Assembly (NCBI RefSeq): GCF_008692035.1 | Contig: NZ_VTFG01000002.1 | Coordinates: 930,001-994,000, forward strand | DNA: 64,000 nucleotides | Origin: Pseudomonas marginalis | GTDB lineage: Bacteria > Pseudomonadota > Gammaproteobacteria > Pseudomonadales > Pseudomonadaceae | Direction of reading: 5' to 3' | Part shown: in pieces, positions 8,624 through 16,845 of the stretch | How the letters are laid out: each line of letters begins with the position of its first letter | How positions within the stretch are numbered: the stretch's first letter is position 1 | Made by a program: the position numbers and the translations under genes | The notes under the pieces: generated by a model | The model's database searches: none | What the model was told of the DNA's origin: nothing | What the model saw: only the letters and a program-made list of their open reading frames with translations

Positions 8624-8960
8624 ACTCCCCTGCTTCACTTCCCTGCAGGCGGCTAAACTCCCTGCTGAGTGACCAATAAGCGGTTGCCAGCCAAGGGTTT
8701 TTCGGCCCATGATCAAGTCATCCTGATCGCCCGTTCATCACGGCTTCCACGCCGTTCTGTAACATTTCCAGGGCAAAAGAGGGTTGCCCTCCTGCGACGT
8801 GCAGTGCAAAGGTTTTTTAAATCACAAGGAATATACAGAGCCCGTTTGCTGCCTGGCGAACACGTGCAATGCCTTGGGTATGCAGCGACACATGCAGTGT
8901 CGTGGCCCCCGGACGAATCTCTCGCCGCTGGCCCAGCCTCTGTGAAGAAGGAGAAGTTGA

Positions 8961-10073
8961 ATGCCTTACGAACCGAATGACCACCTGCTCCGGCATTTTG
9001 AAGAAAACGGGGCCGACCTTACGCAACAGGTTGAAGCTCAGCTCCAGCAGATCGCCCCCAACAGCCCGAATATCCCCTTGTATCGCGACATGATCCTGAC
9101 CGTGCTGCGCATGGCCCAGGACGACCGCAACCGCTGGAACGCCAAGATCACCTTGCAAGCCATTCGCGAACTGGACCACGCCTTCCGCGTACTCGAACAG
9201 TTCAAGGGGCGCCGCAAGGTCACGGTGTTCGGCTCGGCACGCACCCCGGTGGAAAGCCCACTGTACGCCTTGGCCCGCGAGGTGGGTGCCGCACTGGCCC
9301 GTTCGGACCTGATGGTAATCACCGGTGGCGGCGGCGGCATCATGGCAGCGGCCCACGAAGGGGCAGGCCTGGAACACAGCCTGGGGTTCAATATCACCCT
9401 GCCGTTTGAACAGCATGCCAACCCGACCATCGATGGCACCGAGAACCTGCTGTCCTTCCACTTCTTCTTTACCCGCAAGCTATTCTTCGTCAAGGAAGCC
9501 GATGCGCTGGTATTGTGCCCGGGTGGTTTCGGCACCCTGGATGAAGCCCTGGAAGTATTGACCCTGATCCAGACCGGCAAAAGCCCGCTGGTGCCGGTAG
9601 TGTTGCTGGATGCGCCCGGTGGCGGTTTCTGGCAAGGCGCCCTGGACTTTATCCGTAGCCAGCTGGAAGCCAATCGCTACATCCTGCCCACCGACCTCAA
9701 GCTGGTACGCCTGGTGTACAGCGCTGAAGAGGCAGTGGAAGAGATCAATCAGTTCTATGCCAACTTCCATTCCACGCGCTGGTTGAAACGTGAGTTTGTG
9801 GTGCGCATGAACCACCCGCTCAGCGATCGAGCGCTGGCTCATTTGCAGAGTGAGTTTGCCAGCCTGCGATTGAGCGGAGAATTCCAGCAACTGGCCTATA
9901 CCGGTGAGGAGCATGATGAGCCGAAGTTCAGCCATTTGACGCGGTTGGTGTTCAACTTCAATGGCCGCGACCAGGGCCGGTTACGGGAGCTGGTGGATTA
10001 CATCAACTTGCCGGAGAACTGGGCGCAGGCTCAGGGGAAGACGCAACATCGGGTAGCGCCGCAGCCGGCGTGA
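8961..10073 (+). CDS. LOG-family nucleotide phosphoribohydrolase (TIGR00730-like)
   Basis: 370-aa member of the lysine-decarboxylase-like LOG family, enzymes that hydrolyse nucleoside 5'-monophosphates (cytokinin riboside monophosphates in the best-known members) to free base and ribose 5-phosphate. A Rossmann-type TGGGGGIM lies at 121-128, R172-K173 follows, and the catalytic motif PGGFGTLDE is at 187-195. The N-terminal 80 and C-terminal 90 residues extend beyond the small LOG proteins. GAAGGAGAAG precedes the ATG. The real substrate is unknown. Confidence 0.85.
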   Translation: MPYEPNDHLLRHFEENGADLTQQVEAQLQQIAPNSPNIPLYRDMILTVLRMAQDDRNRWNAKITLQAIRELDHAFRVLEQFKGRRKVTVFGSARTPVESPLYALAREVGAALARSDLMVITGGGGGIMAAAHEGAGLEHSLGFNITLPFEQHANPTIDGTENLLSFHFFFTRKLFFVKEADALVLCPGGFGTLDEALEVLTLIQTGKSPLVPVVLLDAPGGGFWQGALDFIRSQLEANRYILPTDLKLVRLVYSAEEAVEEINQFYANFHSTRWLKREFVVRMNHPLSDRALAHLQSEFASLRLSGEFQQLAYTGEEHDEPKFSHLTRLVFNFNGRDQGRLRELVDYINLPENWAQAQGKTQHRVAPQPA

Positions 10074-10101
10074 AATCCAGAAACGCAGGATCCAGAAACG
10101 C

Positions 10102-10137
10102 AAAAAGGCCCGCTATTTTCATAGCGGGCCTTTTTTT
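10102..10137 (+). terminator. LOG gene intrinsic terminator
   Basis: Long perfect stem around AGGCCCGCTAT, 4-nt loop TTTC, and T7 tail, 30 bases after the LOG stop codon. Confidence 0.92.
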
Positions 10138-10182
10138 GGGGGCTTCAGGTTTGGTGTTTCAGGTTTAGATCGAAGGGGAGGC

Positions 10183-10336
10183 CATTGGGGCTGCTTCGCA
10201 GCCCAGCGCGGGGCAAGCCCGCTCACCACAAACAAGCCCGCTCACCACAACAAGCCCATTCACCACACAACAAGCCCATTCAACAAACAACAAGCCTATT
10301 CACCACACAACAAGGCCGTTCACCGCACAACAAGGT
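10183..10336. repeat. REP remnant extended into a tandem repeat of about 20 bp
   Basis: A REP-like start (10187-10230, GGGCTGCTTCGCAGCCC then CGCGGGGCAAGCCCGCTCAC) runs into copies of its own tail: units of 19, 18, 20, 20, 20 and 20 bases beginning CAAGCCC at 10214, 10233, 10251, 10271, 10291 and 10311, plus a partial one at 10331. Later units drift (CAAGCCT, CAAGGCC). The array ends on the recX stop codon at 10339. Confidence 0.85.
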
Positions 10337-10338
10337 GT

Positions 10339-10806
10339 TCAGTCATCCATGTCTCGGCCACTTAATAAGCGGCTGATCATTTCCATCGAAAAACCGCGAT
10401 AACTCAAGAAACGCCCCTGCTTGGCGCGTTCCCTGGCATCAATGGGGAGATGACCCGAGAATTTGCGGCGCCAGGTGTCTTCCAGTTGCGCCTGCCAACT
10501 GATACCGCACTCACGCAAGGCAAGGTCGATATCGGCGCGCTGTAAACCGCGCTGGCTCAGCTCTTCGCGAATACGCGCCGGGCCATAGCCGGACCGGGCT
10601 CGGTAGGAGACAAAACTTTCGAGATAACGGGCTTCCGAAAGCAGCCCCTCTTCCGTCAAACGGTCAAGGGCGGTTTCGATCATCTCAGGTTCCGCGCCGC
10701 GTTGACGCAGCTTACGCGTCAGCTCGACTCGACCATGCTCGCGGCGAGCGAGCAGGTCCATTGCGGTACGCCGAACGGCGACGAGTGTATCCAGTACAAC
10801 GGTCAT
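10339..10806 (-). CDS. recX: Recombination regulator RecX
   Basis: 155-aa modulator that caps RecA filaments. It is built of repeated three-helix units, with family segments RRTAMDLLARREHGRVEL, YGPARIREEL and GRFLSYRGFS. It starts 8 bases after the recA stop, so it is co-transcribed with recA and under the same LexA control. Length is normal. Confidence 0.95.
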   Translation of the reverse strand: MTVVLDTLVAVRRTAMDLLARREHGRVELTRKLRQRGAEPEMIETALDRLTEEGLLSEARYLESFVSYRARSGYGPARIREELSQRGLQRADIDLALRECGISWQAQLEDTWRRKFSGHLPIDARERAKQGRFLSYRGFSMEMISRLLSGRDMDD

Positions 10807-10814
10807 CGTTTATT

Positions 10815-11873
10815 TCAGATGTCAGTATCGGCTTCTTCTACTTCTTCAACCGGCTCGCGGTTGGCGGCAGCTTTCACGTCTGGTGCTGCGGTCAGCAGTT
10901 TGTCGCGGATCTGCTTCTCAAGCGTGGCAGCGATATCCGGGTTGTCCGCCAGGAACTTGGCCGAGTTGGCCTTGCCCTGACCGATCTTGCTGCCATTGTA
11001 GGCATACCAGGCACCGGATTTTTCAACGAAGCCGTGCAGCACGCCCAGGTCGATCATCTCGCCGTTCAGGTAGATACCCTTGCCGTAGAGAATCTGGAAT
11101 TCAGCCTGGCGGAAAGGCGGAGCCACTTTATTTTTCACGACCTTGACGCGGGTTTCGCTACCGACCACCTCGTCACCCTCTTTCACCGCGCCGGTACGGC
11201 GGATGTCCAGGCGGACCGACGCGTAGAACTTCAGCGCGTTACCACCGGTGGTGGTTTCCGGGCTACCGAACATCACGCCGATCTTCATGCGGATCTGGTT
11301 GATGAAGATCACCAGGCAGTTGGCGTTCTTGATGTTACCGGTGATTTTACGCAGCGCCTGGGACATCAGGCGGGCTTGCAGGCCCACGTGCATGTCGCCC
11401 ATTTCGCCTTCGATTTCAGCCTTGGGTACCAGGGCTGCAACGGAGTCGACCACGATCACGTCGATGGCGTTGGAGCGCACCAGCATGTCGGTGATTTCCA
11501 GGGCTTGCTCACCGGTGTCCGGCTGGGACACCAGCAGGTCGTCAACGTTGACGCCCAGCTTGCCGGCGTATTCAGGATCCAGGGCGTGCTCGGCGTCGAC
11601 GAACGCGCACGTAGCGCCCATTTTTTGCGCCTGGGCAATCACCGACAGGGTCAGGGTGGTTTTACCGGAAGATTCAGGACCGTAGATTTCAACGATACGG
11701 CCTTTTGGCAGGCCGCCAATGCCGAGCGCGATGTCCAGACCCAGAGAGCCAGTGGAAATAGCCGGGATCGCCTGACGGTCGTGATCGCCCATACGCATTA
11801 CGGCACCCTTGCCGAATTGACGTTCGATCTGACCCAGGGCCGCAGCCAAGGCTTTCTTCTTGTTGTCGTCCAT
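10815..11873 (-). CDS. recA: Recombinase RecA
   Basis: 352-aa DNA recombinase and co-protease. The Walker A motif GPESSGKTT lies at about 67-75, and the L1/L2 loops and MRFLGAY-like core are present. The C-terminus is acidic (EEVEEADTD). The ATG at 11873 gives the standard MDDNKKKAL start; the longer open frame upstream is not conserved. RecA filaments drive self-cleavage of LexA and of phage and tailocin S24 repressors, two of which are coded in this window. Confidence 0.99.
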   Translation of the reverse strand: MDDNKKKALAAALGQIERQFGKGAVMRMGDHDRQAIPAISTGSLGLDIALGIGGLPKGRIVEIYGPESSGKTTLTLSVIAQAQKMGATCAFVDAEHALDPEYAGKLGVNVDDLLVSQPDTGEQALEITDMLVRSNAIDVIVVDSVAALVPKAEIEGEMGDMHVGLQARLMSQALRKITGNIKNANCLVIFINQIRMKIGVMFGSPETTTGGNALKFYASVRLDIRRTGAVKEGDEVVGSETRVKVVKNKVAPPFRQAEFQILYGKGIYLNGEMIDLGVLHGFVEKSGAWYAYNGSKIGQGKANSAKFLADNPDIAATLEKQIRDKLLTAAPDVKAAANREPVEEVEEADTDI

Positions 11874-11913
11874 TAAAGTCCTCACGTAATCAATAAGGCC
11901 TGACGGCCAACAC

Positions 11914-11929
11914 CTGTATAAGTAGACAG
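11914..11929 (-). promoter_or_regulatory. LexA (SOS) box of recA
   Basis: CTGT-N8-ACAG (minus strand CTGTCTACTTATACAG), a full match to the proteobacterial LexA consensus, 41 bases upstream of the recA start. Confidence 0.93.
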
Positions 11930-11956
11930 TATTGTTCCACAAAGATCGGAGATCGC

Positions 11957-12457
11957 CTACCCCTGATTTTCTATTTCTGCTGCAGCTCGTCGCAACAAGC
12001 CCTCCAGCGCGGCCTTCACCGTTTGTCGGCGGACCTCGTCGCGGTTGCCAGGGAAGTGCTGAAGCTCGGCCGTGACCTCCTCGCCAACGCCAAAGGCCAG
12101 CCACACGGTGCCCACCGGCTTGTCCACCGAACCACCATCGGGCCCCGCCACACCGCTGACCGCCACGGCAAAGCGCGCCAGGCTTTTCTCCTGGGCGCCG
12201 CGCACCATGGCCTCCACCACTTCCTGGCTGACCGCCCCAACCTTTGGAAACAAGGTTTCCGGCACATTCAGCTGCCGGGTCTTCTGCCGATTGGAATAGG
12301 TGACATACCCCGCCTCGAACCAGGCCGAACTCCCCGGGATCCGCGTAATGGCCTCGGCGATACCGCCACCGGTACAGGATTCCGCGGTGGTGACGTGGGC
12401 ATTGAGCACCTGCAGGCGGCGGCCCAGGTCAGCGGCAAGTTGAGTGATTTCCTTCAC
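11957..12457 (-). CDS. cinA: CinA-family nicotinamide-nucleotide amidase
   Basis: 166-aa protein equal to the C-terminal domain of CinA (PncC type), which deamidates nicotinamide mononucleotide in NAD recycling. The segments TAESCTGGGIAEAIT, SNRQKT and GVAGPDGG...KPVGTVW are typical. The gene precedes recA as in PA3618. In Pseudomonas the mutS-cinA interval is a known site for tailocin clusters, and here too the tailocin begins right behind it. Confidence 0.94.
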   Translation of the reverse strand: MKEITQLAADLGRRLQVLNAHVTTAESCTGGGIAEAITRIPGSSAWFEAGYVTYSNRQKTRQLNVPETLFPKVGAVSQEVVEAMVRGAQEKSLARFAVAVSGVAGPDGGSVDKPVGTVWLAFGVGEEVTAELQHFPGNRDEVRRQTVKAALEGLLRRAAAEIENQG

Positions 12458-12538
12458 GACGGTCTCCAGAAGTGGGCGGGGGTTTGCCTACCCTACAGGA
12501 GCAAATCGCTCATGCAAGCGACAGGCTGGAACAAGAGA

Positions 12539-13039
12539 TCAGCGGGCGACAGCGCGCACATATGCCTGGCAAGCGCGCAGCGCGATCAGTCCCTGGTCGC
12601 CGGCATCGGTGATGCCGATAATTCGCTGAGCATGCGCCGGGTCAAGTCGGGCTCGTGCGGCTGCATGAACCAGGCCTGTGGTGGCGGTGGCGGTTGGCAT
12701 TGCACAGCCACGGGCAGGTTCGGTGGCGTCGAGAAGGACTGACAACCGCACATCAGCAGTGGCCAGACGGTCGCGCAGAGCAGCCTGGTTATGTTGGGCA
12801 TCGCGCAATTCCCGGGCATGATGTTGGTCGCTGGCACTGAGCTGTTGCTCCAGGGCCAGTCGTTTGTCTTGTTCAGCCTGTTGTTGATGCAAGGCCGCCT
12901 GGCGTTGCTGGCTGAACGCCTGTGCATGGGCAGAAGCCTGGCGCTCAAGCTGTCCCCCCAAGCGCCAGGCCTGGACCTGCCAGGTCACCGCCACCAACAG
13001 GCAAGCACCGATCAGTTGGTAGGCCCCTAGGAAACGCAT
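12539..13039 (-). CDS. Tailocin Rz-like i-spanin
   Basis: 166-aa inner-membrane spanin: an N-terminal transmembrane helix (about 8-24) followed by a long Gln/Ala-rich coiled coil (30-110) reaching into the periplasm. It acts with Rz1 to fuse inner and outer membranes at the last step of lysis. I start at the ATG at 13039, which overlaps the end of the endolysin gene by 13 bases. It is closely related to the Rz gene of the prophage (33057-33572), particularly in the C-terminal half. Confidence 0.85.
   Translation of the reverse strand: MRFLGAYQLIGACLLVAVTWQVQAWRLGGQLERQASAHAQAFSQQRQAALHQQQAEQDKRLALEQQLSASDQHHARELRDAQHNQAALRDRLATADVRLSVLLDATEPARGCAMPTATATTGLVHAAARARLDPAHAQRIIGITDAGDQGLIALRACQAYVRAVAR
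12586..12801 (-). CDS. Tailocin Rz1-like o-spanin lipoprotein, embedded in Rz
   Basis: 71-aa lipoprotein read in another frame entirely inside Rz. A signal sequence ends in a lipobox (LLMCGC), followed by a short proline-rich mature part (QPPPPPQAWF), as in lambda Rz1. The embedded layout is the classic Rz/Rz1 arrangement. The prophage copy at 33110-33325 has the same length and near-identical C-terminus. Confidence 0.85.
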   Translation of the reverse strand: MPNITRLLCATVWPLLMCGCQSFSTPPNLPVAVQCQPPPPPQAWFMQPHEPDLTRRMLSELSASPMPATRD

Positions 13040-13584
13040 AACACCGCCTTCGCCCGCGCCCACAGCCGCAAGCGATCCTCCAGCCCATTCAGCCCGCCAT
13101 TGATACGCCGTGTAATGCTGGTGAACTGGTCCTTGTCGGCCAGCTCATTCAGGCCATTGACCTGCCAGAACCAGGCGGCCGACTCAACCGCCCATTGCGG
13201 TTGCTCCAGCAACATCGGCTCCCGTAACAGACGGTCATCACCAAACAGCGCCTGGCTGCATGCCAGGTAATTGCGCCGACCGGTGATCTGGATCAGTCCT
13301 CGGCCCCGGTACAACTGGCCGTCGCCATCCGCTTCGGGGCTATTGCCCAGGCGTGCGGCCAGGCTGCCGGTGTCGTATTTGCCCAGGTAGTGATCGCTGC
13401 CCAGTTCGCGCACGTAACGCAGCTCACCGGATTCGTGGCCGATCTGGGCGAGGAAGGCGGCAATGCGCCTGGCACGGTTAATCTCGAAGCGAACGAACGC
13501 CGCATTCAAGGGCATTAAAAAAACGCCCGCTCTAAGGCGGGCATCCGGCATGACGCCAAGCAGTTGGGGGAGTGTTATCACCAT
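13027..13584 (-). CDS. Tailocin endolysin, glycoside hydrolase family 19
   Basis: 185-aa GH19 (chitinase-like) muramidase that opens peptidoglycan so tailocins can leave the cell. Catalytic Glu candidates are E51 (GHESGEL) and E60; GRGLIQITGRRNY is the family substrate-cleft motif. P. aeruginosa R-pyocins carry a GH19 lysin (PA0629) at the same place. The start at 13584 fits the family N-terminus (xITxxQLLxxxP). A complete terminator-like hairpin lies inside the coding sequence at 13517-13542. Confidence 0.9.
   Translation of the reverse strand: MVITLPQLLGVMPDARLRAGVFLMPLNAAFVRFEINRARRIAAFLAQIGHESGELRYVRELGSDHYLGKYDTGSLAARLGNSPEADGDGQLYRGRGLIQITGRRNYLACSQALFGDDRLLREPMLLEQPQWAVESAAWFWQVNGLNELADKDQFTSITRRINGGLNGLEDRLRLWARAKAVLCVS
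13517..13542 (-). terminator. Terminator-like hairpin inside the endolysin gene
   Basis: On the minus strand a perfect 6-bp GCCCGC/GCGGGC stem with 6-nt loop is followed after one base by T7. It falls on codons 14-23 of the GH19 endolysin, in frame and translated. Confidence 0.65.
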
Positions 13585-13606
13585 TGGTTTTACTCTCGAA
13601 AAGTAG

Positions 13607-14617
13607 CTATATCGACAACCCACCCGCCGTGATCGAACTGCGGTATCCCGTCACCGGATCGCCGACATGAACCACCTGCTTTATCGACCAGCGCCCCTGC
13701 ATATAGGACGGCCAGCTCTCATCCAGCACTAACAACCCTTCCGCCGCCAACAATGGATTGCCCGGGCAATCGATCAGCAACTTCAAATTTTCACGCCCCA
13801 CACGGCGTAGCTCACCTTCGGCAACAGCGCGGGCTTCGGCTTCGTTCTGGCAGCGTTGGCGCAAGGTCTTGAACGGCGCATTCCCCACCTGGACGACGCG
13901 CTGCTTGCCGGCGGAGGCATCCCACCAACTGGTACGGCAGCCTTGGTATTTCGAGCGGGATTTTTCGTCGAGCTTGGCGGTGATAAAGCTTTGTTCACCG
14001 GGGCGATTGTCATCCGTCACGGACAGCTTCACTTCCGGCAACAGCTGGCCGGAGAGCGACTTGACTTGGCCGGCTTCGGCCAATACATAGAGTTCGTTGA
14101 ACGGTTTGGTGACTGCACTATAAAGTCGGGCAAGGCGCGAAATGAACGCCATGTCACTTTCGTTGGATTGGTCAATGTGCGCGATCGCAATCCCCTCCAG
14201 CGCCGGTGCCACTCGCGGTGAATAGCCGTGACGACTGACCAGTTGGCGAAACAGCGCGCCCAGGGTGGTCGGACCGTAGCTGGCGGATCGACGCTGGCGG
14301 TAACCCGTTGCATCGACCACGCTGAAGGGCGCCGCGGTGGCCACGATCATCAAGCGCATGGGAAACAGCACCGGTGTGCGTTGGGTGACGACAAACTCGC
14401 CCTTTTCCACCAACCCCGATTCCAGGTAACCGGCACGCAAGCCGATCTTGCCGTTCAGCGTGGGCAGGCCGTCCAGGCCCTCGATATTCAGGGTCAGCTC
14501 CAGCCGGTCGGTCTCAATGCCCGCGGCGTCGGTGTGGCTCCAGTGCATCAAGCGTTGATTGAGCAGCGCCGCGTTGGCGCCATAAAACTCCACGATAGGC
14601 GTAAATCCCTGTGCCAT
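13607..14617 (-). CDS. Tailocin protein D (phage late control D family)
   Basis: 336-aa homologue of P2 gpD, a gp27-like baseplate hub component. The N-terminal segment reads PIVEFYGANAALLNQRLMHW; later RLARLYSAVTKPFNELYVL and GNPLLAAEGLLVL are typical of the family. It overlaps nothing and sits between X and the lysin, as in R-pyocins. Confidence 0.9.
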   Translation of the reverse strand: MAQGFTPIVEFYGANAALLNQRLMHWSHTDAAGIETDRLELTLNIEGLDGLPTLNGKIGLRAGYLESGLVEKGEFVVTQRTPVLFPMRLMIVATAAPFSVVDATGYRQRRSASYGPTTLGALFRQLVSRHGYSPRVAPALEGIAIAHIDQSNESDMAFISRLARLYSAVTKPFNELYVLAEAGQVKSLSGQLLPEVKLSVTDDNRPGEQSFITAKLDEKSRSKYQGCRTSWWDASAGKQRVVQVGNAPFKTLRQRCQNEAEARAVAEGELRRVGRENLKLLIDCPGNPLLAAEGLLVLDESWPSYMQGRWSIKQVVHVGDPVTGYRSSITAGGLSI

Positions 14618-14626
14618 GCAGCCTCC

Positions 14627-14839
14627 TTAATCCCAGGCCAAAACGGGTCGCACAGCTCCGGGCCGAGCGTGCAGTTCAGGTACGATCACCCACACGCCGG
14701 CCGGCAGCACCGGGCCATATTCGGCAAGCTCGGGGTTCAGGCGCCAGAGGGTTTCTTCCGCCGTGTCGTCGCAACGGCCCACCTCCCGATAAAGCAACAG
14801 GTTGACCGAATCACCGGCAATACTTCGTACTCTACGCAT
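14627..14839 (-). CDS. Tailocin tail protein X
   Basis: 70-aa LysM-like protein of the P2 gpX family, which helps close the baseplate-tail junction. ETLWRLNPELAEYG is the LysM core. The ATG at 14839 overlaps the end of U by 8 bases, and the reading is translationally coupled. Confidence 0.85.
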   Translation of the reverse strand: MRRVRSIAGDSVNLLLYREVGRCDDTAEETLWRLNPELAEYGPVLPAGVWVIVPELHARPGAVRPVLAWD

Positions 14840-15215
14840 TGGCGAACTCCTCCAACTCCAGCGTCCAGGCCATGACCATGGCGGTGCCGTCATCGATGAC
14901 ATTGCTCTGGGTTTCCACAATCGAATTGATCCGCCACAAGCCCCAGTTACGACCGATGCCGTCAACCAGGGGCAACGGCGCCCGCGCATTTTGCAGCGCG
15001 CGCAATTGGTCCAGGCGCTGCATGCCTACGCCGTACATGGCCGTGCCGCCGAATGTGAGTTTTTCCAGCTTCTGACCGCTCTGCCGCGACTGCGACTTGC
15101 TGGCAATAATCGCCAGGTCACTCCAGCCGCCATCGCTGGCACGGACCAACGAGGAATAGGCGAATCCTCGAGACAAGCCGAAAATAAAGTCGCCGAGTAC
15201 CATTTGTTGTCGCAT
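14832..15215 (-). CDS. Tailocin tail protein U
   Basis: 127-aa P2 gpU-family tail protein. The start at ATG 15215 has GGAGGTG five bases upstream; the TTG one codon earlier is less likely. Family features are FGLSRGFAYSSL near the N-terminus and a C-terminal WTLELEEF. It overlaps the last base of the tape measure stop codon. Confidence 0.85.
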   Translation of the reverse strand: MRQQMVLGDFIFGLSRGFAYSSLVRASDGGWSDLAIIASKSQSRQSGQKLEKLTFGGTAMYGVGMQRLDQLRALQNARAPLPLVDGIGRNWGLWRINSIVETQSNVIDDGTAMVMAWTLELEEFANA

Positions 15216-16675
15216 CAATCACCTCCTGGAGGATCGGCCAGTGCCGCGTTGCGTCGGATGCCCAGGGTGTCGGTGAGCATCGGCAGACACTGAAACTGCA
15301 GCGCCTGGATCACCTGGTTGACGACCTGCTGGGCATCGGCGGGGTTTACACCGGTGATCTGGATGCTCGGGGCGAGGGTCACTTGCACGTTGTCCGTGCG
15401 TGCACTGTTGAGTTCCTTGCTCACCGCATTGGGCGCAGGCAGGCGATCCGTTGAGCCGAACAGTTTGTCACCGAGCCAACTGCCTGCCTCGCTGCCGAGC
15501 AAACCGCCGATGGCACCACCGACTGCGGTGCCGACGCCAGGAAAAATCAGCGTACCGATTGCCGCCCCCGCGGAGGCGCCTGCCCAAGCGCCGCCAGCGG
15601 TGCTAAGGCCAGTACCGATAGCGTTTGCGTCACCATTGCGCACGCCTTGGACCACGTCCACAGCGGTGTCGACATACTTCATCGGGCCGAGGCGGCGGAT
15701 GGTCGATGACTCCAACCTGGCAAGCGTTCCAGACAAGTTCGCCGCCAGGCCCTTGCCTGCTCCACGAGCCGCAGGCCCGGTTGCGGGCGGTGCCGCGGAG
15801 GAGGCCAACGAGTTACCGGGCAAGTGGACCGAAGCCTGGCCCGCCTGCTTGATGTCAAATGGGATAAGTGGTTGGCCCATGGCATTGAGAGGTGGCGCGA
15901 CAACTGGCGGCTTGAGGTCCACCGATTTGCCGGGGACCACCACCTTGTTGTCGAGTGTTAGCTTCGACGAACCGGGTATCGCATCGACGGGCTTGGGAAC
16001 GTTTGCGCGACGCTTTTTCCTACTGCTAGAGGGGCGCGCTTTGTTTTTTTCCCGGACCGTCTCGCCAATGCCCCCGGGTAATCGTGCCGACGCCGGATCA
16101 ATAAGGCTGGCAGCACCGAGGGACGTTGTGCCGGGGCAGCATTGCTTGTCCTTATCCTTGTCCTTATCAACCCCCCCATCCTTGAAAAGTTTGCCGACAC
16201 CTGGAAGCTTGCCAAGCGTCACATCGACCACATTGCCAGCCACTCGCGTCTTGACCGTATCCCACACGCTTGAACCCAGATCTTTCGCCAGGTCCGTCCC
16301 CGCCTTGAGGCCCTTGTCCACCCAGGAATCGTTCGGCGGCGTCGGTTCTTTCTGCCCGCCTTCCGCGGCGCCGGCAGCGACGTCAACCGTCTTGATTGCC
16401 AGCGAATGACCGTTAATGAACAGCGTACTGTTGAGTGTTTCCAGTGTCTCGCGCAGCCGCACTTGCTCAAGCATCAAGGCGTTGACATCCACACTGACGC
16501 TGATCAGCGCCGAAGTGAGTTCCGCCTGCGGCTGTAGTTGCGGCGCAGCATCCAGACGCACTGGCGTGGCAAGCCCTGCGGTGAACGGCGTGAGCACATT
16601 GCCAAGGTCCGCTTCGCCGAACAGCCAGCGTTTGTCTTCCTGGACGAGCCTCGTTTCAAATTGAGTCTCCTGCAT
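15215..16675 (-). CDS. Tailocin tail tape measure protein (short)
   Basis: 486-aa protein in the tape-measure position between E/E' and U. It has a coiled-coil-prone N-terminal part (about 45-85), a charged low-complexity stretch with repeated DK, a central proline/alanine-rich linker, and a hydrophobic Gly/Ala-rich segment (about 365-410). The C-terminal 60 residues resemble phage tail tape proteins. P2 gpT is 815 aa, so this one is short; tape length sets tail length, so the particle may have a short tail. Function is inferred from position and composition. Confidence 0.75.
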   Translation of the reverse strand: MQETQFETRLVQEDKRWLFGEADLGNVLTPFTAGLATPVRLDAAPQLQPQAELTSALISVSVDVNALMLEQVRLRETLETLNSTLFINGHSLAIKTVDVAAGAAEGGQKEPTPPNDSWVDKGLKAGTDLAKDLGSSVWDTVKTRVAGNVVDVTLGKLPGVGKLFKDGGVDKDKDKDKQCCPGTTSLGAASLIDPASARLPGGIGETVREKNKARPSSSRKKRRANVPKPVDAIPGSSKLTLDNKVVVPGKSVDLKPPVVAPPLNAMGQPLIPFDIKQAGQASVHLPGNSLASSAAPPATGPAARGAGKGLAANLSGTLARLESSTIRRLGPMKYVDTAVDVVQGVRNGDANAIGTGLSTAGGAWAGASAGAAIGTLIFPGVGTAVGGAIGGLLGSEAGSWLGDKLFGSTDRLPAPNAVSKELNSARTDNVQVTLAPSIQITGVNPADAQQVVNQVIQALQFQCLPMLTDTLGIRRNAALADPPGGD

Positions 16676-16680
16676 CCCGC

Positions 16681-16845
16681 TTACTCCTGTTTAACGCCAA
16701 GGCGAGTGATCGCAATGTCGTAGCGGCGCAATGCTTTGCCGGCGTCCCAGTCAAGAATCTCCGCCTCATTGACCGAATAAATCAGCGGCACCACATCGAG
16801 GATCACTTCGATGTCGCGCTCCGAAAGAAGTCCGCCGGTTGATTT
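16681..16845 (-). CDS. Tailocin tail chaperone E' (reached by -1 frameshift from E)
   Basis: 54 codons read only as the C-terminal extension of E. The frame continues from the slippery site at 16845-16851 (product ...FFKSTGGLLSERDIE...), giving an E-E' fusion of about 231 aa. P2 makes gpE+E' the same way. The tape-measure Shine-Dalgarno overlaps the E' stop. The assignment rests on the heptamer, frame and gene order. Confidence 0.85.
   Translation of the reverse strand, partial: KSTGGLLSERDIEVILDVVPLIYSVNEAEILDWDAGKALRRYDIAITRLGVKQE

Noticed and set aside
8669..8980. 103-codon plus frame before the LOG gene
   Set aside because: No ribosome site, overlaps the LOG start, and composition is not protein-like.
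10214..10336. CRISPR array
   Set aside because: Units are contiguous without unique spacers and drift stepwise; they are tandem copies of a REP tail.
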